This document shows positions 53,996-62,380 of a DNA stretch of 64,000 nt, piece after piece (positions within the stretch are counted from its first letter, which is position 1; the number at the start of each line of letters is the position of its first letter). The stretch is from Limihaloglobus sulfuriphilus (GTDB taxonomy: Bacteria > Planctomycetota > Phycisphaerae > Sedimentisphaerales > Sedimentisphaeraceae): NCBI RefSeq assembly GCF_001999965.1, contig NZ_CP019646.1:992001-1056000 (forward strand), written 5' to 3'. A model generated the notes under the pieces. The model did no database searches and was not told the DNA's origin. It worked only from the letters and a program-made list of their open reading frames with translations. A program made the translations under genes and the position numbers.

Positions 53996-54460
53996 TTACT
54001 GCCGAAAATCCTTTGGAGTCGCGCCCTGGTCAATGAGCTTGATCTTGTCAACTCGTCTGGCGTGACGTCCGGCTATGAATTCAGATTCGAGCCAGTGTTC
54101 AGTTATTTTCTGAATCAGAAAATCGCCGAGAAGATCGCCTGAAAGACAGAGTATATTAGCATCATTATGCTGGCGGGATATTTTAGCTGTCAGTTCATCG
54201 TAACACAAAGCCGCACGGATGCCCTTCACTTTATTAGCCGTTATGCACATACCGATACCTGTGCCGCAGATAAGTATTGCGCGGTCAGCTTCACCTTGAG
54301 AGACACTGACGGCGGCGGAGTAAGCCAGATCGGGGTAATCGATGGTTTCATCTTTGTCACATCCAATGTCAACGTACTCATGGCCAAGCTGTTTCAGCAA
54401 TGGTTTTATGAGTTCCTTCGCTTTGTATCCTCTGTGATCTGAGGCAATTATAATTTTCAT
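53996..54460 (-). CDS. rpiB: Ribose-5-phosphate isomerase B
   Basis: A 154-residue RpiB/LacAB enzyme. IIASDHRGYKAKELIK holds the N-terminal phosphate and base residues, DYPDLAYSAA and LICGTGIGMCITANK (active-site Cys in ICGTGIG) follow, then AALCYDELTAKISRQHNDANILCLSG. It interconverts ribose 5-phosphate and ribulose 5-phosphate in the non-oxidative pentose phosphate route. The start overlaps the upstream fusion gene by four bases (ATGA). In Bacillus the homologues of these three activities are also clustered (ywlC, ywlE, ywlF). Confidence 0.95.
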   Translation of the reverse strand: MKIIIASDHRGYKAKELIKPLLKQLGHEYVDIGCDKDETIDYPDLAYSAAVSVSQGEADRAILICGTGIGMCITANKVKGIRAALCYDELTAKISRQHNDANILCLSGDLLGDFLIQKITEHWLESEFIAGRHARRVDKIKLIDQGATPKDFRQ

Positions 54461-55581
54461 AGTTCAAGTTCCACAATGCGTTTTTCGAGAGCCCTTATAA
54501 TCTGGGTTGCGCAGTGCCGATACTCCGACATTTCACCCCCGATAGGGTCCTCTATATTTTGTTTTTCAGAAAGCAGCCTGCATTTAGGCGATATTGCCGG
54601 ATAAAAATCCGTAATTCTTTGTCTATCCCGGGCAGTCATTACATAGATCAGGTCACATTTCATTATGTCCGACTCTGTTAATCCGGTAGTTTCATGACGG
54701 CTTAAATCGACGCCGGCTTCACTGCAAACAGCTACGCAGCCGGGACTGGCCGGCTGAGCAACCGGAGCCATTACGCCGCCGGATGATATCTTATATCCGA
54801 AATCTAAAAGCTGGTCAACATCGCATCCAATTTTCCCTGCAAGAATTTTTCTGCAGAAACCTGCCGCCATGGGGCTTCGGCATGTATTGCCGCTGCATAC
54901 GAACATCACATGAAGTCTGGATTTACGTATTATCTCTTCTCGTGTAATGCTTCCCTCACGAAGTATCGAAGGCACAAAATCGGTAAGTTTGACTACTGTA
55001 CTGCTGACTTTATAGCGGCAAGCTCCTGCATCAATAACGGCGGCTATCTTGCCGTTAAAATATTCCATTACTTCTTCAGCGCTGGTTGCCGGCTCACTGT
55101 CGGTAGGATTGGCACTGGTTGCGATGATAGGAGTTTCAGTGTAGGCCAAAAGCCTGGATGTCGTTGAATTATGCGGACATCTAACGCCGACAGTGTTATT
55201 CTTATAAAGGGTATCAACAGCTTTGCTTCCAAGGCTTCTGCGTCTCTCTTCAATGTGGTCATCATCGACATCAAATATAAGCGTAACAGGGCCGGGGAGG
55301 ATATTGTAAATAAGTTTATAGGATCTGAGATTGATCTTCGGGACAAATTCCCTTATTGAAGAGGGGCCTGTTAAATGTATGCTGTAATGCTTGTTAGCGT
55401 CACGATCATTTTTTAGCAGCTCGAGGTTGTCTATTCCGCCGGCTGTAACAGATGCGGCAATTCCGTAAACAGTTTCCGTAGGAACAGCTATAAGCTGGCC
55501 TGAATCGAGCAGTTCAGCCGCATGCTCAAGAGTATCATCATCTTCGGGCCTGCCGGTCATTTTTAGTAATTGTGTATCCAT
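54457..55581 (-). CDS. Sua5/YwlC domain fused to LMW phosphatase (YwlE-like)
   Basis: A 374-residue two-domain protein. Residues about 15-215 are a Sua5/YciO/YrdC domain (LIAVPTETVYGIAA, LPGPVTLIF, VGVRCPHN, IIATSANPTDSEPATSAEEV, STVVKL...ILREGSI), which makes threonylcarbamoyl-AMP for the t6A37 tRNA modification. Residues about 228-370 are a low-molecular-weight phosphatase: P-loop VCSGNTCRSPMA and the catalytic aspartate in IEDPIGG. Thr in GNTC is the residue linked to arginine-phosphate specificity in Bacillus YwlE, whereas tyrosine phosphatases carry Ile. The Sua5 part keeps its KRxx-type lysine region only loosely (NDRDANKHYSIH). Translation of rpiB is coupled by an ATGA overlap. No strong ribosome site is visible. 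Confidence 0.88.
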   Translation of the reverse strand: MDTQLLKMTGRPEDDDTLEHAAELLDSGQLIAVPTETVYGIAASVTAGGIDNLELLKNDRDANKHYSIHLTGPSSIREFVPKINLRSYKLIYNILPGPVTLIFDVDDDHIEERRRSLGSKAVDTLYKNNTVGVRCPHNSTTSRLLAYTETPIIATSANPTDSEPATSAEEVMEYFNGKIAAVIDAGACRYKVSSTVVKLTDFVPSILREGSITREEIIRKSRLHVMFVCSGNTCRSPMAAGFCRKILAGKIGCDVDQLLDFGYKISSGGVMAPVAQPASPGCVAVCSEAGVDLSRHETTGLTESDIMKCDLIYVMTARDRQRITDFYPAISPKCRLLSEKQNIEDPIGGEMSEYRHCATQIIRALEKRIVELEL

Positions 55582-55748
55582 ATTTGTATTATATATTCGA
55601 AAGATTAAAAATAAATTGATTTTAATTTATAAAGGCTTAAACGGGTGTAACAAAAAGGTGAGACTGCTGCAAAAGGATTGTACACCAGTTTAAATGATGA
55701 AAATATTTAACTTCTGGACTAATGGATTGGACAACCTGCCGCAAAAAA

Positions 55749-55822
55749 CGCGCCCGGAAGGATTCGAACCCTCAACCTTTGGTTCCGTAGACCAATGCTC
55801 TATCCAGTTGAGCTACAGGCGC
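55749..55822 (-). tRNA. tRNA-Arg (anticodon ACG)
   Basis: Minus strand cloverleaf: acceptor GCGCCTG pairing CGGGCGC, D-arm GTAGCTCAACTGGATAGAGC, anticodon stem TTGGT/ACCAA with loop CTACGGA, T-arm GAGGGTTCGAATCCTTC. Anticodon ACG (wobble A34 becomes inosine), reading CGN. CCA not encoded. Confidence 0.95.
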
Positions 55823-56053
55823 TTATGCTTAGTGAAATATATTTCCTAAGCAGGGGAAGTAATTTTATTGAAACATTTGATAAATTCAAGAACAATTTTA
55901 GATTGTAAGAAAAAAATATCTGCCGGCCGGCAGATAGGCCAAAGAATTAAGGTTTTCTTAATAAAAACTGAATATTTACAAAAAATATGCCATTTTTCTT
56001 GCAATCATTTTGTACCTGCGTAATATATGCGTTCTAATAATTAGTAAGCATTT

Positions 56054-56143
56054 GGAGAGATGACCGAGTGGCTGAAGGTAACGGTTTGCTAAACCGTCGT
56101 ACGGGTTATACCTGTACCGGGGGTTCGAATCCCCCTCTCTCCG
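56054..56143 (+). tRNA. tRNA-Ser (anticodon GCU)
   Basis: Type II cloverleaf of 90 bases: acceptor GGAGAGA pairing TCTCTCC, anticodon stem ACGGT/ACCGT with loop TTGCTAA (anticodon GCT, reading AGC/AGU), a long variable arm and a normal T-arm (GGGGGTTCGAATCCCCC). Confidence 0.96.
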
Positions 56144-56398
56144 TTTTGGAAAATTAAGGGAAGGCAAATCTTTTCTTTTGCCCGTACACCAACAACATCC
56201 ACGCCATAAGCAGCAGTTTGATATTGGATTTGAAAAATGCTTATTTTATTACATCATCTAATTGCAGGGCAAGAGTGCCTCGCAAACATCTCAGAACGGC
56301 TTGATTTCATAAGCATTTGTGTCATAGATATTTACTAATACTAAATACAACATAACATATATTATCGGACGTTATTTGTGCGGTTTAAAACAAGCAAT
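56144..56398. other. Intergenic stretch after tRNA-Ser
   Basis: No gene visible. The 15-mer ATATTATCGGACGTT near 56361 recurs near 56823, with one flanking difference, inside the hypothetical gene; this may reflect past rearrangement. Confidence 0.35.
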
Positions 56399-56668
56399 TT
56401 ACTCATCGGCTCTGGCTTGTGCTAAACAGCGTTTTATGAATTCACTCTTTGCATCTGTGTATCTTTCCCTTTCTTTTTTATATACCTCTGAAAGCCGCAA
56501 CTTGAGCGGACTATACTCCCGGGCCGCACTATTATTGGCTTTTAAATAATCTCTGAAAATAATTCCCTGCCAAAGCCTGTGCCCGGGTAATGCCGCATGG
56601 ATATGATGAGTCCGTCTGCCAAGAAAATTATCTCTTTTTATGAAAATCATATGGTCATCAGCGGCCAT
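56399..56668 (-). pseudogene. GrpB (UPF0157) family remnant, C-terminal part
   Basis: The 89-codon frame carries the C-terminal half of a GrpB-family protein, a nucleotidyltransferase-like fold of unknown substrate: FIKRDNFLGRRTHHIHAALPGH, FRDYLKANNSAAREYSPLKLRL, ERYTDAKSEFIKRCL. Intact GrpB proteins are about 170 residues. The matching N-terminal start (IEITEYNPQWP) is in the other frame at the end of the adjacent upstream gene, so roughly the middle half of GrpB has been deleted and the frame broken. Confidence 0.7.
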
Positions 56669-57072
56669 TGGGGATTATATTCAGTTATTTCAATTCCATC
56701 ATCAGGCTCTTTACCTGCCTGTGACCACATGTTGGCTGTCATTTTATATGTATTTGAGGTGTTTATCCGGTGGAATTCTCCTGTTTCCCCGTTTTCTGAT
56801 TTGCTGTGCCATTTCCAGACAATATTATCGGACGTTGACTTGCCGTTTTGTCTGGTAATTTTGATTTGATTGTCTGATATCTGCCATGTTTCCAGGTTTA
56901 ATTTTTCGGCCTCATCCGTTGTAACTGTTTCTATACCAATGAAATATGTCGTTAAATTCTCGCTTATATCACTGCAGAACCCAACATATCTGGTGCTTAC
57001 GTGATTTCTAATTTCCAGCTTCTTCAACAATCCGAAAGCAGTCTTGTAAAAATCGGTCAAATCCGCAGCCAT
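56647..57072 (-). CDS. Hypothetical protein ending in the N-terminus of a broken GrpB
   Basis: A 141-codon frame. The first 110 residues (MAADLTDFYKTAFGLL... WSQAGKEP) show a small mixed alpha/beta protein with STRYVGFCSDIS, TTYFIGIETV and IVWKWHSK; this vaguely recalls effector-binding (GyrI-like) domains, but I do not recognise it. The last 15 residues (IEITEYNPQWPLMTI) are the typical start of GrpB, after which the frame stops. The open frame extends upstream without a clear start, and no signal peptide or ribosome site supports a particular ATG. Probably part of a decayed fused gene. Confidence 0.45.
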   Translation of the reverse strand: MAADLTDFYKTAFGLLKKLEIRNHVSTRYVGFCSDISENLTTYFIGIETVTTDEAEKLNLETWQISDNQIKITRQNGKSTSDNIVWKWHSKSENGETGEFHRINTSNTYKMTANMWSQAGKEPDDGIEITEYNPQWPLMTI

Positions 57073-57143
57073 AACATTGCTTTTGGTAATTATTTTACTG
57101 CAACCTGTTATATTTATTTTAGAGCCCCCCTTCTTTTTTCATT

Positions 57144-57174
57144 AAAAAAGCCGGCGGTAGAGATACCGCCGGCT
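57144..57174 (-). terminator. Rho-independent terminator of pckG
   Basis: Perfect 11-bp stem AGCCGGCGGTA/TACCGCCGGCT with a 4-base loop, followed on the minus strand by six T residues, 26 bases past the pckG stop. Confidence 0.93.
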
Positions 57175-57199
57175 GTGTAAATTCAATATTTAAACAAAG

Positions 57200-58987
57200 T
57201 TATGAAAGTCTTGATTTAACCTTGTTGAGCTGTGCGGTCATTCTTTCGGGGAGCTTGTCACCAAACTTAGCGAATAATTCGCCAATTTCGGGCATCTCTG
57301 CGGCCCATTCCGACTTGTCAACCTTGAGAAGCTCATCCATATCTTCTTTAGAGATATCAAGACCTTCAAGATCAAGGTCTTCAACGGTGGGCATCATTCC
57401 GATTGGAGTCTCAATGGCGTTGGCTTTGCCGTCAACACGCTCACACATCCACTTGAGAACGCGGCTGTTTTCACCGAATCCCGGCCAGATGAATTTGCCA
57501 TCTTTATCTCTGCGGAACCAGTTCACATAGAAGGCCTTAGGAGCCTTGTCGCCAAGCCTGTCACCCATCTTGAACCAGTGCTGCCAGTAATCGCCCATAT
57601 TGTAGCCGCAGAATGGCAGCATCGCAAACGGGTCGCGGCGGATTTTGGATTTCACATCGAGAGCGGCTGCTGTCACTTCTGAAGCCGCAGTTGCGCCCAT
57701 ATATACGCCGTGATCCCAGTCAAAAGACTCTGATACCAGAGGCACCAGTGATTTGCGGCGGCCGCCAAAGATAAAGATATCAATTGGAACACCTTTAGGA
57801 TCTTCCCAGTCTGGGCAAATAACGGGGCACTGACTTGCAGGAGCTGTGAAACGTGCGTTAGGATGCGCGCCATTTTCGCCTGATTCAGGTGTCCATTCAT
57901 TGCCTTTCCAGTCGATACCGTGCTCACAGGGCTCATCCATATCTTCCCACCAGATGTCCCCGTCGTCAGTGAGAACACAGTTTGTGAAAATGCTGTTCTC
58001 CTTAAGGCTTTCCATTGCCATGGGGTTGGTCTTGTAATTTGTACCAGGTGCTACACCAAAGAAACCGGCCTCAGGATTGATGGCGTATAGCCTGCCGTCG
58101 TCGCCTATCTTCATCCAGGCGATGTCGTCTCCAACACATTCAACTTTCCAGCCCGGTACAGTACTCTGGAGCATTGCCAGGTTTGTTTTGCCGCACGCAC
58201 TTGGGAATGCGCCTGCTATGTGGTACTGGCGACCTTCGGGATTAGTCATTCTGAGGATAAGCATGTGTTCTGCCATCCAGCCCTCTTTACGGGCCATATT
58301 GGAAGCAATACGAAGTGCCAGGCACTTTTTGCCCAGCAGCGCGTTTCCGCCGTAACCGGAGCCGAAAGACCAGATCATATCGTCATCTGGGAAATGAGAT
58401 ATGTATTTCTTTTCCATTGGGGCACATGGCCATTTACCTTCGTCCGTTTCTCCTTCTGCCAGAGGCTTTCCGACAGAGTGCAGACATGGAATGAAATCGC
58501 CGTCTTCACCGAGAGCTTCAAGTACCTTCGTACCTACACGCGTCATAATGTGCATATTGGTAACAACATATGGGCTGTCGGTAATCTCAATACCAATCTT
58601 TGCAATAGGTGAACCAATAGGTCCCATTGAGAAAGGAATAACATAGAGAGTACGGCCTTTCATGCAGCCGTCGTAAAGCTCATTTGTCATGATCTCTTTT
58701 AGCTCGTCCGGATCAATCCAATGGTTTGTCGGACCGGCATCTTCTTTTTTCTTAGAAGCAATATATGTGCGGGCTTCTACACGGGCAACATCGGAAGGAT
58801 CGGAACGGAAGAGAAAACTGTTCGGACGTTTTTCTTCGTTGAGCTTTGTCGCAAGATTAGCTTCAACGCAGACATTCATCAGCTTGTCATACTCTTCTTT
58901 TGAGCCGTCGCACCAATAAACATTATCTGGCTTTACGAGAGCCTGAACTTCTTCCACCCAGGCAAGCAACTTTTTGTTGTTTGTCAT
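57200..58987 (-). CDS. pckG: Phosphoenolpyruvate carboxykinase (GTP)
   Basis: A 595-residue GTP-dependent PEPCK of normal length. The kinase-1a loop is [13 protein letters not shown] with the hyper-reactive cysteine, the metal region is [10 protein letters not shown], and the substrate loop near the N-terminus has [34 protein letters not shown] and [14 protein letters not shown] (GTP binding) are also present. It converts oxaloacetate and GTP to PEP, or the reverse during fermentative CO2 fixation. AGGAG precedes the start and a strong terminator follows, so it is a single-gene unit. Confidence 0.96.
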   Translation of the reverse strand: MTNNKKLLAWVEEVQALVKPDNVYWCDGSKEEYDKLMNVCVEANLATKLNEEKRPNSFLFRSDPSDVARVEARTYIASKKKEDAGPTNHWIDPDELKEIMTNELYDGCMKGRTLYVIPFSMGPIGSPIAKIGIEITDSPYVVTNMHIMTRVGTKVLEALGEDGDFIPCLHSVGKPLAEGETDEGKWPCAPMEKKYISHFPDDDMIWSFGSGYGGNALLGKKCLALRIASNMARKEGWMAEHMLILRMTNPEGRQYHIAGAFPSACGKTNLAMLQSTVPGWKVECVGDDIAWMKIGDDGRLYAINPEAGFFGVAPGTNYKTNPMAMESLKENSIFTNCVLTDDGDIWWEDMDEPCEHGIDWKGNEWTPESGENGAHPNARFTAPASQCPVICPDWEDPKGVPIDIFIFGGRRKSLVPLVSESFDWDHGVYMGATAASEVTAAALDVKSKIRRDPFAMLPFCGYNMGDYWQHWFKMGDRLGDKAPKAFYVNWFRRDKDGKFIWPGFGENSRVLKWMCERVDGKANAIETPIGMMPTVEDLDLEGLDISKEDMDELLKVDKSEWAAEMPEIGELFAKFGDKLPERMTAQLNKVKSRLS

Positions 58988-59246
58988 TAGAATCTCCTGA
59001 TTTTCTTAGGAATTTTAGACAGAAATACTGTCAACTACGATTTATTTTTTGGTTACTGAGAAAAACCTGTGAGGGGAATTTACCAGAACCAACAGTGTGC
59101 AATATTGCTTTTAGAAACTATAATAAGCCCTATTGCCGGCTAAAACTACGCTGTTTCAGCTAAAAATCGCTTGAGTTTATTTTAATTATTAGAAAATGTC
59201 AAATAGTTTTATTTGAAAATTAATTTTTGTCTAAAAACTTACTTTG

Positions 59247-59274
59247 TTGAAATGTTGGATTAAATAGTTAGAAT
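59247..59274 (+). promoter_or_regulatory. Putative promoter of the ABC exporter gene
   Basis: TTGAAA (59247-59252), 16-base spacer, TAGAAT (59269-59274), about 40 bases before the start at 59315. Confidence 0.45.
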
Positions 59275-59314
59275 ATCCGGACTTTACATTTTTAACCTAT
59301 AATAAAGAAACGAT

Positions 59315-61453
59315 ATGAAACCATTAAAAAGATTATTAGATTATGTCTGGCCACAGTGGCCGCGTCTTGCAGTTCTGGGTGTCTGCGTGATTGTAATAGC
59401 TGTCTTTACGGCGGCGAGCTTTCTTACGATTATCCCGCTGCTTAAGACCATGATGAGCAGAGAAGGCATTCACGGCTGGGTAGATAGCAAACTCTGTGAA
59501 ACACGCTACGGGATGGACCTTTATATGCCGGATGTCATTGACATTAGCTCAGATGAGAATCTTGCGTATTTTTTAACAGTAATATCCGTTGAAGACGACT
59601 CAGCGGCTGACTTGGCCGGCATTGAACCCGGCGACAGCATCGTCAAGGCAGCAGACGGCGAACATGACGCCGAAGCGAGAATGACATCTGCCAGGATGCT
59701 TGAGATACTAAGCCGGGCTCCGGAAAATCGGGATATAGAGTTAGAAATACTGCGGAAAACTCCAGATGGCCATATTGGCAGAGATCCCATTAAGATATCA
59801 ATGGATACTTCTAAAGTCCCTTTCTATTACGGTACCGTAGTAAGCCTGATGAATTATGTCACCAGGGAAAATTCAGAAAAAGTAAAAATACGTGCGATAC
59901 AGCTGGTTCTGCTTTTCGCTCTCGCGGCAACAATGTTTAGATGTGTGGCGAGGTTTTTCCAGGACTACATTGCGCATAAGATTGTCAACATCGCCCTAAA
60001 CCTGTTGCGAAATGATTGTTACAAGCATATCCTGAGAATGCCTGAAAGCTTCTTTGACAAACAGGGCAGAACTGATTTTGCCAGCAGGCTCGTCAAAGAC
60101 ACAGAGGCTGCCGGCGCAGGAGTAAAAGTACTTCTAACCAAGGCAATAAGAGAGCCGGCAAAGGCCATCGCAACTCTCGCCGCCGCCCTTCTGCTTCATT
60201 GGCAGATTGTAGTAGTTTTTCTGCTTGCATCACCATTTGTAGGAATTGTAGTACAGAGACTTGGCAAAAAAATCAAAAAAGCCACCCGCCGCTCTCTGGT
60301 AGAATGGTCTAATATGCTTACAAAGATTGAGGATACAACTACCGGTTTGCGGGCTGTAAAGGTTTACAACAAACAGGGATATGAAAATATACGTTTTCAG
60401 AAAATCAACTCCAGTCTGCTCAAACAGCAGATGAAAATAGCCAAAATCACAGCCGCGACAAGCCCCCTGCTTGAAATACTGGGAATGATCGCGGGCCTGT
60501 TTGCACTGCTTTTTGCCTTAAATTATGTAATTGAAGGCCACCTGGAGCCTGAAAAATTCTTCACTCTTATCATTCTGCTTGGCACATCAGCCGAGTCAGT
60601 CCGCAAAAGCAGCAATACCTGGAACCGCCTGCAGGAATCCAACGCCGCGATATCAAGAGTATTTCATATTCTTGACTCCCCTCTTGAGAAAGACTGCGAA
60701 AATCCGAAAAAACTCAAAGGTTTAAAAGAGTCTATTGAATTCCGAAATATCTCTTTCGCGTATCCTGCTTCTGAAACGAATGTTTTGAATAATCTTAATC
60801 TGTCCATAAAAGTCGGCAGCAAAGTCGCGATCGTCGGCCACAACGGCTCGGGCAAGACAACCCTGCTGAATCTTTTACCCAGGTTCTATGATCCGCAAAG
60901 CGGCCAGGTGCTTTTTGACGGGCAGGATATAAGCAAAGTCAGCCTGGCGGAGCTTCGTTCCAAAATAGCCGTTGTATCTCAGAAAACTATTACCTTTAAT
61001 GACACCATTTTTAACAACATCGCATACGGCAAAGACAACGCTACAGAACAGGAAGTAATTGAAGCCGCACAACAGGCTTATGCACATGAGTTTATCGACA
61101 TTCTGCCGGATAAATACAATTCGTTTATCGGCCAGGACGGCGCAGGACTAAGCGGCGGCCAGCTTCAGCGAATTGTTATAGCAAGAGCTATTCTTAAAAA
61201 ACCGCAGATTCTGATTTTCGATGAAGCCATGAGCCAGGTTGACGCCGACAGCGAATCCAAAATATACAAGGCACTCGAAGAAATGACGCATGATCGTACA
61301 AGTTTTGTCATTGCTCACAGGTTTTCTACGGTTGTGAATTCAGACCTTATAATAGTAATGAAGGATGGTTCAATCGAAGATCAGGGCAGCCACGAAGACT
61401 TGATGCAGCGGAGTGATACTTACAGAAAATTATATACAACTCAATTACTGTAA
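59315..61453 (+). CDS. MsbA-like ABC exporter with a PDZ-like domain in the first periplasmic loop
   Basis: A 712-residue half-transporter. Helix 1 (about 18-40) is followed by a 150-residue periplasmic insert, then helices 2-6 (about 192-440) and the nucleotide-binding domain (470-712). The insert holds a PDZ-like fold (about 83-163): VEDDSAADLAGIEPGDSIVKAADG and VIELEI-type strands ending IELEILRK. The ATPase has Walker A GHNGSGKTT (508-516), signature LSGGQLQR (612-619), Walker B ILIFDE (632-637), an H-loop in IAHRFST and a D-loop SQVD instead of SALD. MsbA exporters flip lipid A core or similar lipids. PDZ domains bind protein C-termini. The PDZ could recruit a periplasmic partner; this is inference. 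It is followed by a HAD hydrolase eight bases away. Confidence 0.9.
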   Translation: MKPLKRLLDYVWPQWPRLAVLGVCVIVIAVFTAASFLTIIPLLKTMMSREGIHGWVDSKLCETRYGMDLYMPDVIDISSDENLAYFLTVISVEDDSAADLAGIEPGDSIVKAADGEHDAEARMTSARMLEILSRAPENRDIELEILRKTPDGHIGRDPIKISMDTSKVPFYYGTVVSLMNYVTRENSEKVKIRAIQLVLLFALAATMFRCVARFFQDYIAHKIVNIALNLLRNDCYKHILRMPESFFDKQGRTDFASRLVKDTEAAGAGVKVLLTKAIREPAKAIATLAAALLLHWQIVVVFLLASPFVGIVVQRLGKKIKKATRRSLVEWSNMLTKIEDTTTGLRAVKVYNKQGYENIRFQKINSSLLKQQMKIAKITAATSPLLEILGMIAGLFALLFALNYVIEGHLEPEKFFTLIILLGTSAESVRKSSNTWNRLQESNAAISRVFHILDSPLEKDCENPKKLKGLKESIEFRNISFAYPASETNVLNNLNLSIKVGSKVAIVGHNGSGKTTLLNLLPRFYDPQSGQVLFDGQDISKVSLAELRSKIAVVSQKTITFNDTIFNNIAYGKDNATEQEVIEAAQQAYAHEFIDILPDKYNSFIGQDGAGLSGGQLQRIVIARAILKKPQILIFDEAMSQVDADSESKIYKALEEMTHDRTSFVIAHRFSTVVNSDLIIVMKDGSIEDQGSHEDLMQRSDTYRKLYTTQLL

Positions 61454-61460
61454 AAGATTT

Positions 61461-62213
61461 ATGGCTTCTAACAACATAAAAGCGGTGTTCTTCGACCTTG
61501 GAGAAACTATCTTTAATTACGGAGACTTTGATAAAACCAAAGCTATCAAACAAGCGGCAAGCTTAAGCTATGATTATCTTGCAGACATCAGCCAGCCGAC
61601 AGGGACGTTTTTGAGATATTTTCTTCGCCATTTAATCGAAATTCGTTTGAGATATGTATGGTCAGAATGGACCGGCAGAGAATTTAACTCGCTGGATGTC
61701 ATGAAAAACCGAGGCGCCAGGAAAGGGTACCACTTAACTGAGGAGCAATGGTCTCATTTCCATTGGTTATGGTACAAACCTCTAAGCGAAATATGTGAAA
61801 TTGAACATGATTTGCCCCAGACCCTTGATAAGCTCACAAATATGGGCCTTAAACTGGGCATAATTTCAAACACGTTTATTAACGGCTGTTCGCTTGACAG
61901 GCATTTGGAAAGTTTTGGAATTCTTCATTATTTCCCAATACGCGTTTATTCATGCTCTTTAGGCATAAGAAAACCGCATCCTGAGATATTTAGGTATGCC
62001 GCCCGGCAGGCAAAGCTCGACATCAACCAGATCGTGTATGTAGGCGACAGAATTGATTTTGATGTTATAGGTTCATCAAAAGCAGGCATGAATCCCGTTC
62101 TAAAACGTGCATTTTCAAGTAAAAACAAAAGCATCCCTGCTGGAACGTTTGCAATTGACAGGCTCTCAGAGTTGCCGGGATTGCTGGAAAGTGCAGTTTT
62201 TAATTCAGATTAG
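61461..62213 (+). CDS. HAD superfamily hydrolase
   Basis: A 250-residue hydrolase from the ATG at 61461, eight bases after the exporter stop; an in-frame ATG at 61413 lies inside the exporter. Motif I is VFFDLGETI (the second Asp is Gly, as in several HAD subgroups), motif II IISNT, motif III lysine in IRKPHPEIF and motif IV VGDRIDFDVIGS. The inserted helical cap (about 20-110) is rich in aromatic residues. It probably dephosphorylates a small molecule; the tight link to a lipid exporter suggests an envelope precursor, which is inference only. Confidence 0.85.
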   Translation: MASNNIKAVFFDLGETIFNYGDFDKTKAIKQAASLSYDYLADISQPTGTFLRYFLRHLIEIRLRYVWSEWTGREFNSLDVMKNRGARKGYHLTEEQWSHFHWLWYKPLSEICEIEHDLPQTLDKLTNMGLKLGIISNTFINGCSLDRHLESFGILHYFPIRVYSCSLGIRKPHPEIFRYAARQAKLDINQIVYVGDRIDFDVIGSSKAGMNPVLKRAFSSKNKSIPAGTFAIDRLSELPGLLESAVFNSD

Positions 62214-62380
62214 TTCCAAAAGATGCATTTGATAGACATATCCTTAAACACTGATATATTGTGAGGCGTTTCAACGACAAACTGAAACTGCAATCGACGA
62301 TAGCCCCAATTTCTCACTTAGGGGTGTAAAACAGGGTTTATGGTAGCGCCCGCGGTGTTGGTGTGTCGCCAAAGGGGGTC
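62214..62380. other. Gap between HAD gene and IS1634 transposase
   Basis: Contains CCCC...GGGG near 62307-62325 and the likely left end of the IS element, whose exact inverted repeat I could not identify without the other end. Confidence 0.35.

Noticed and set aside
55976-56167. 63-codon minus-strand frame across tRNA-Ser
   Set aside because: It is the antisense of the tRNA and its T-arm (GDSNPRYRYN...); such frames are a known artefact.
56340-56400. Possible integron attC-like site (GGACGTT...CGGTTTAAAACAAG) beside the decayed GrpB gene
   Set aside because: No matching pair of core sites in the right order and no integrase are visible; the resemblance is too weak.
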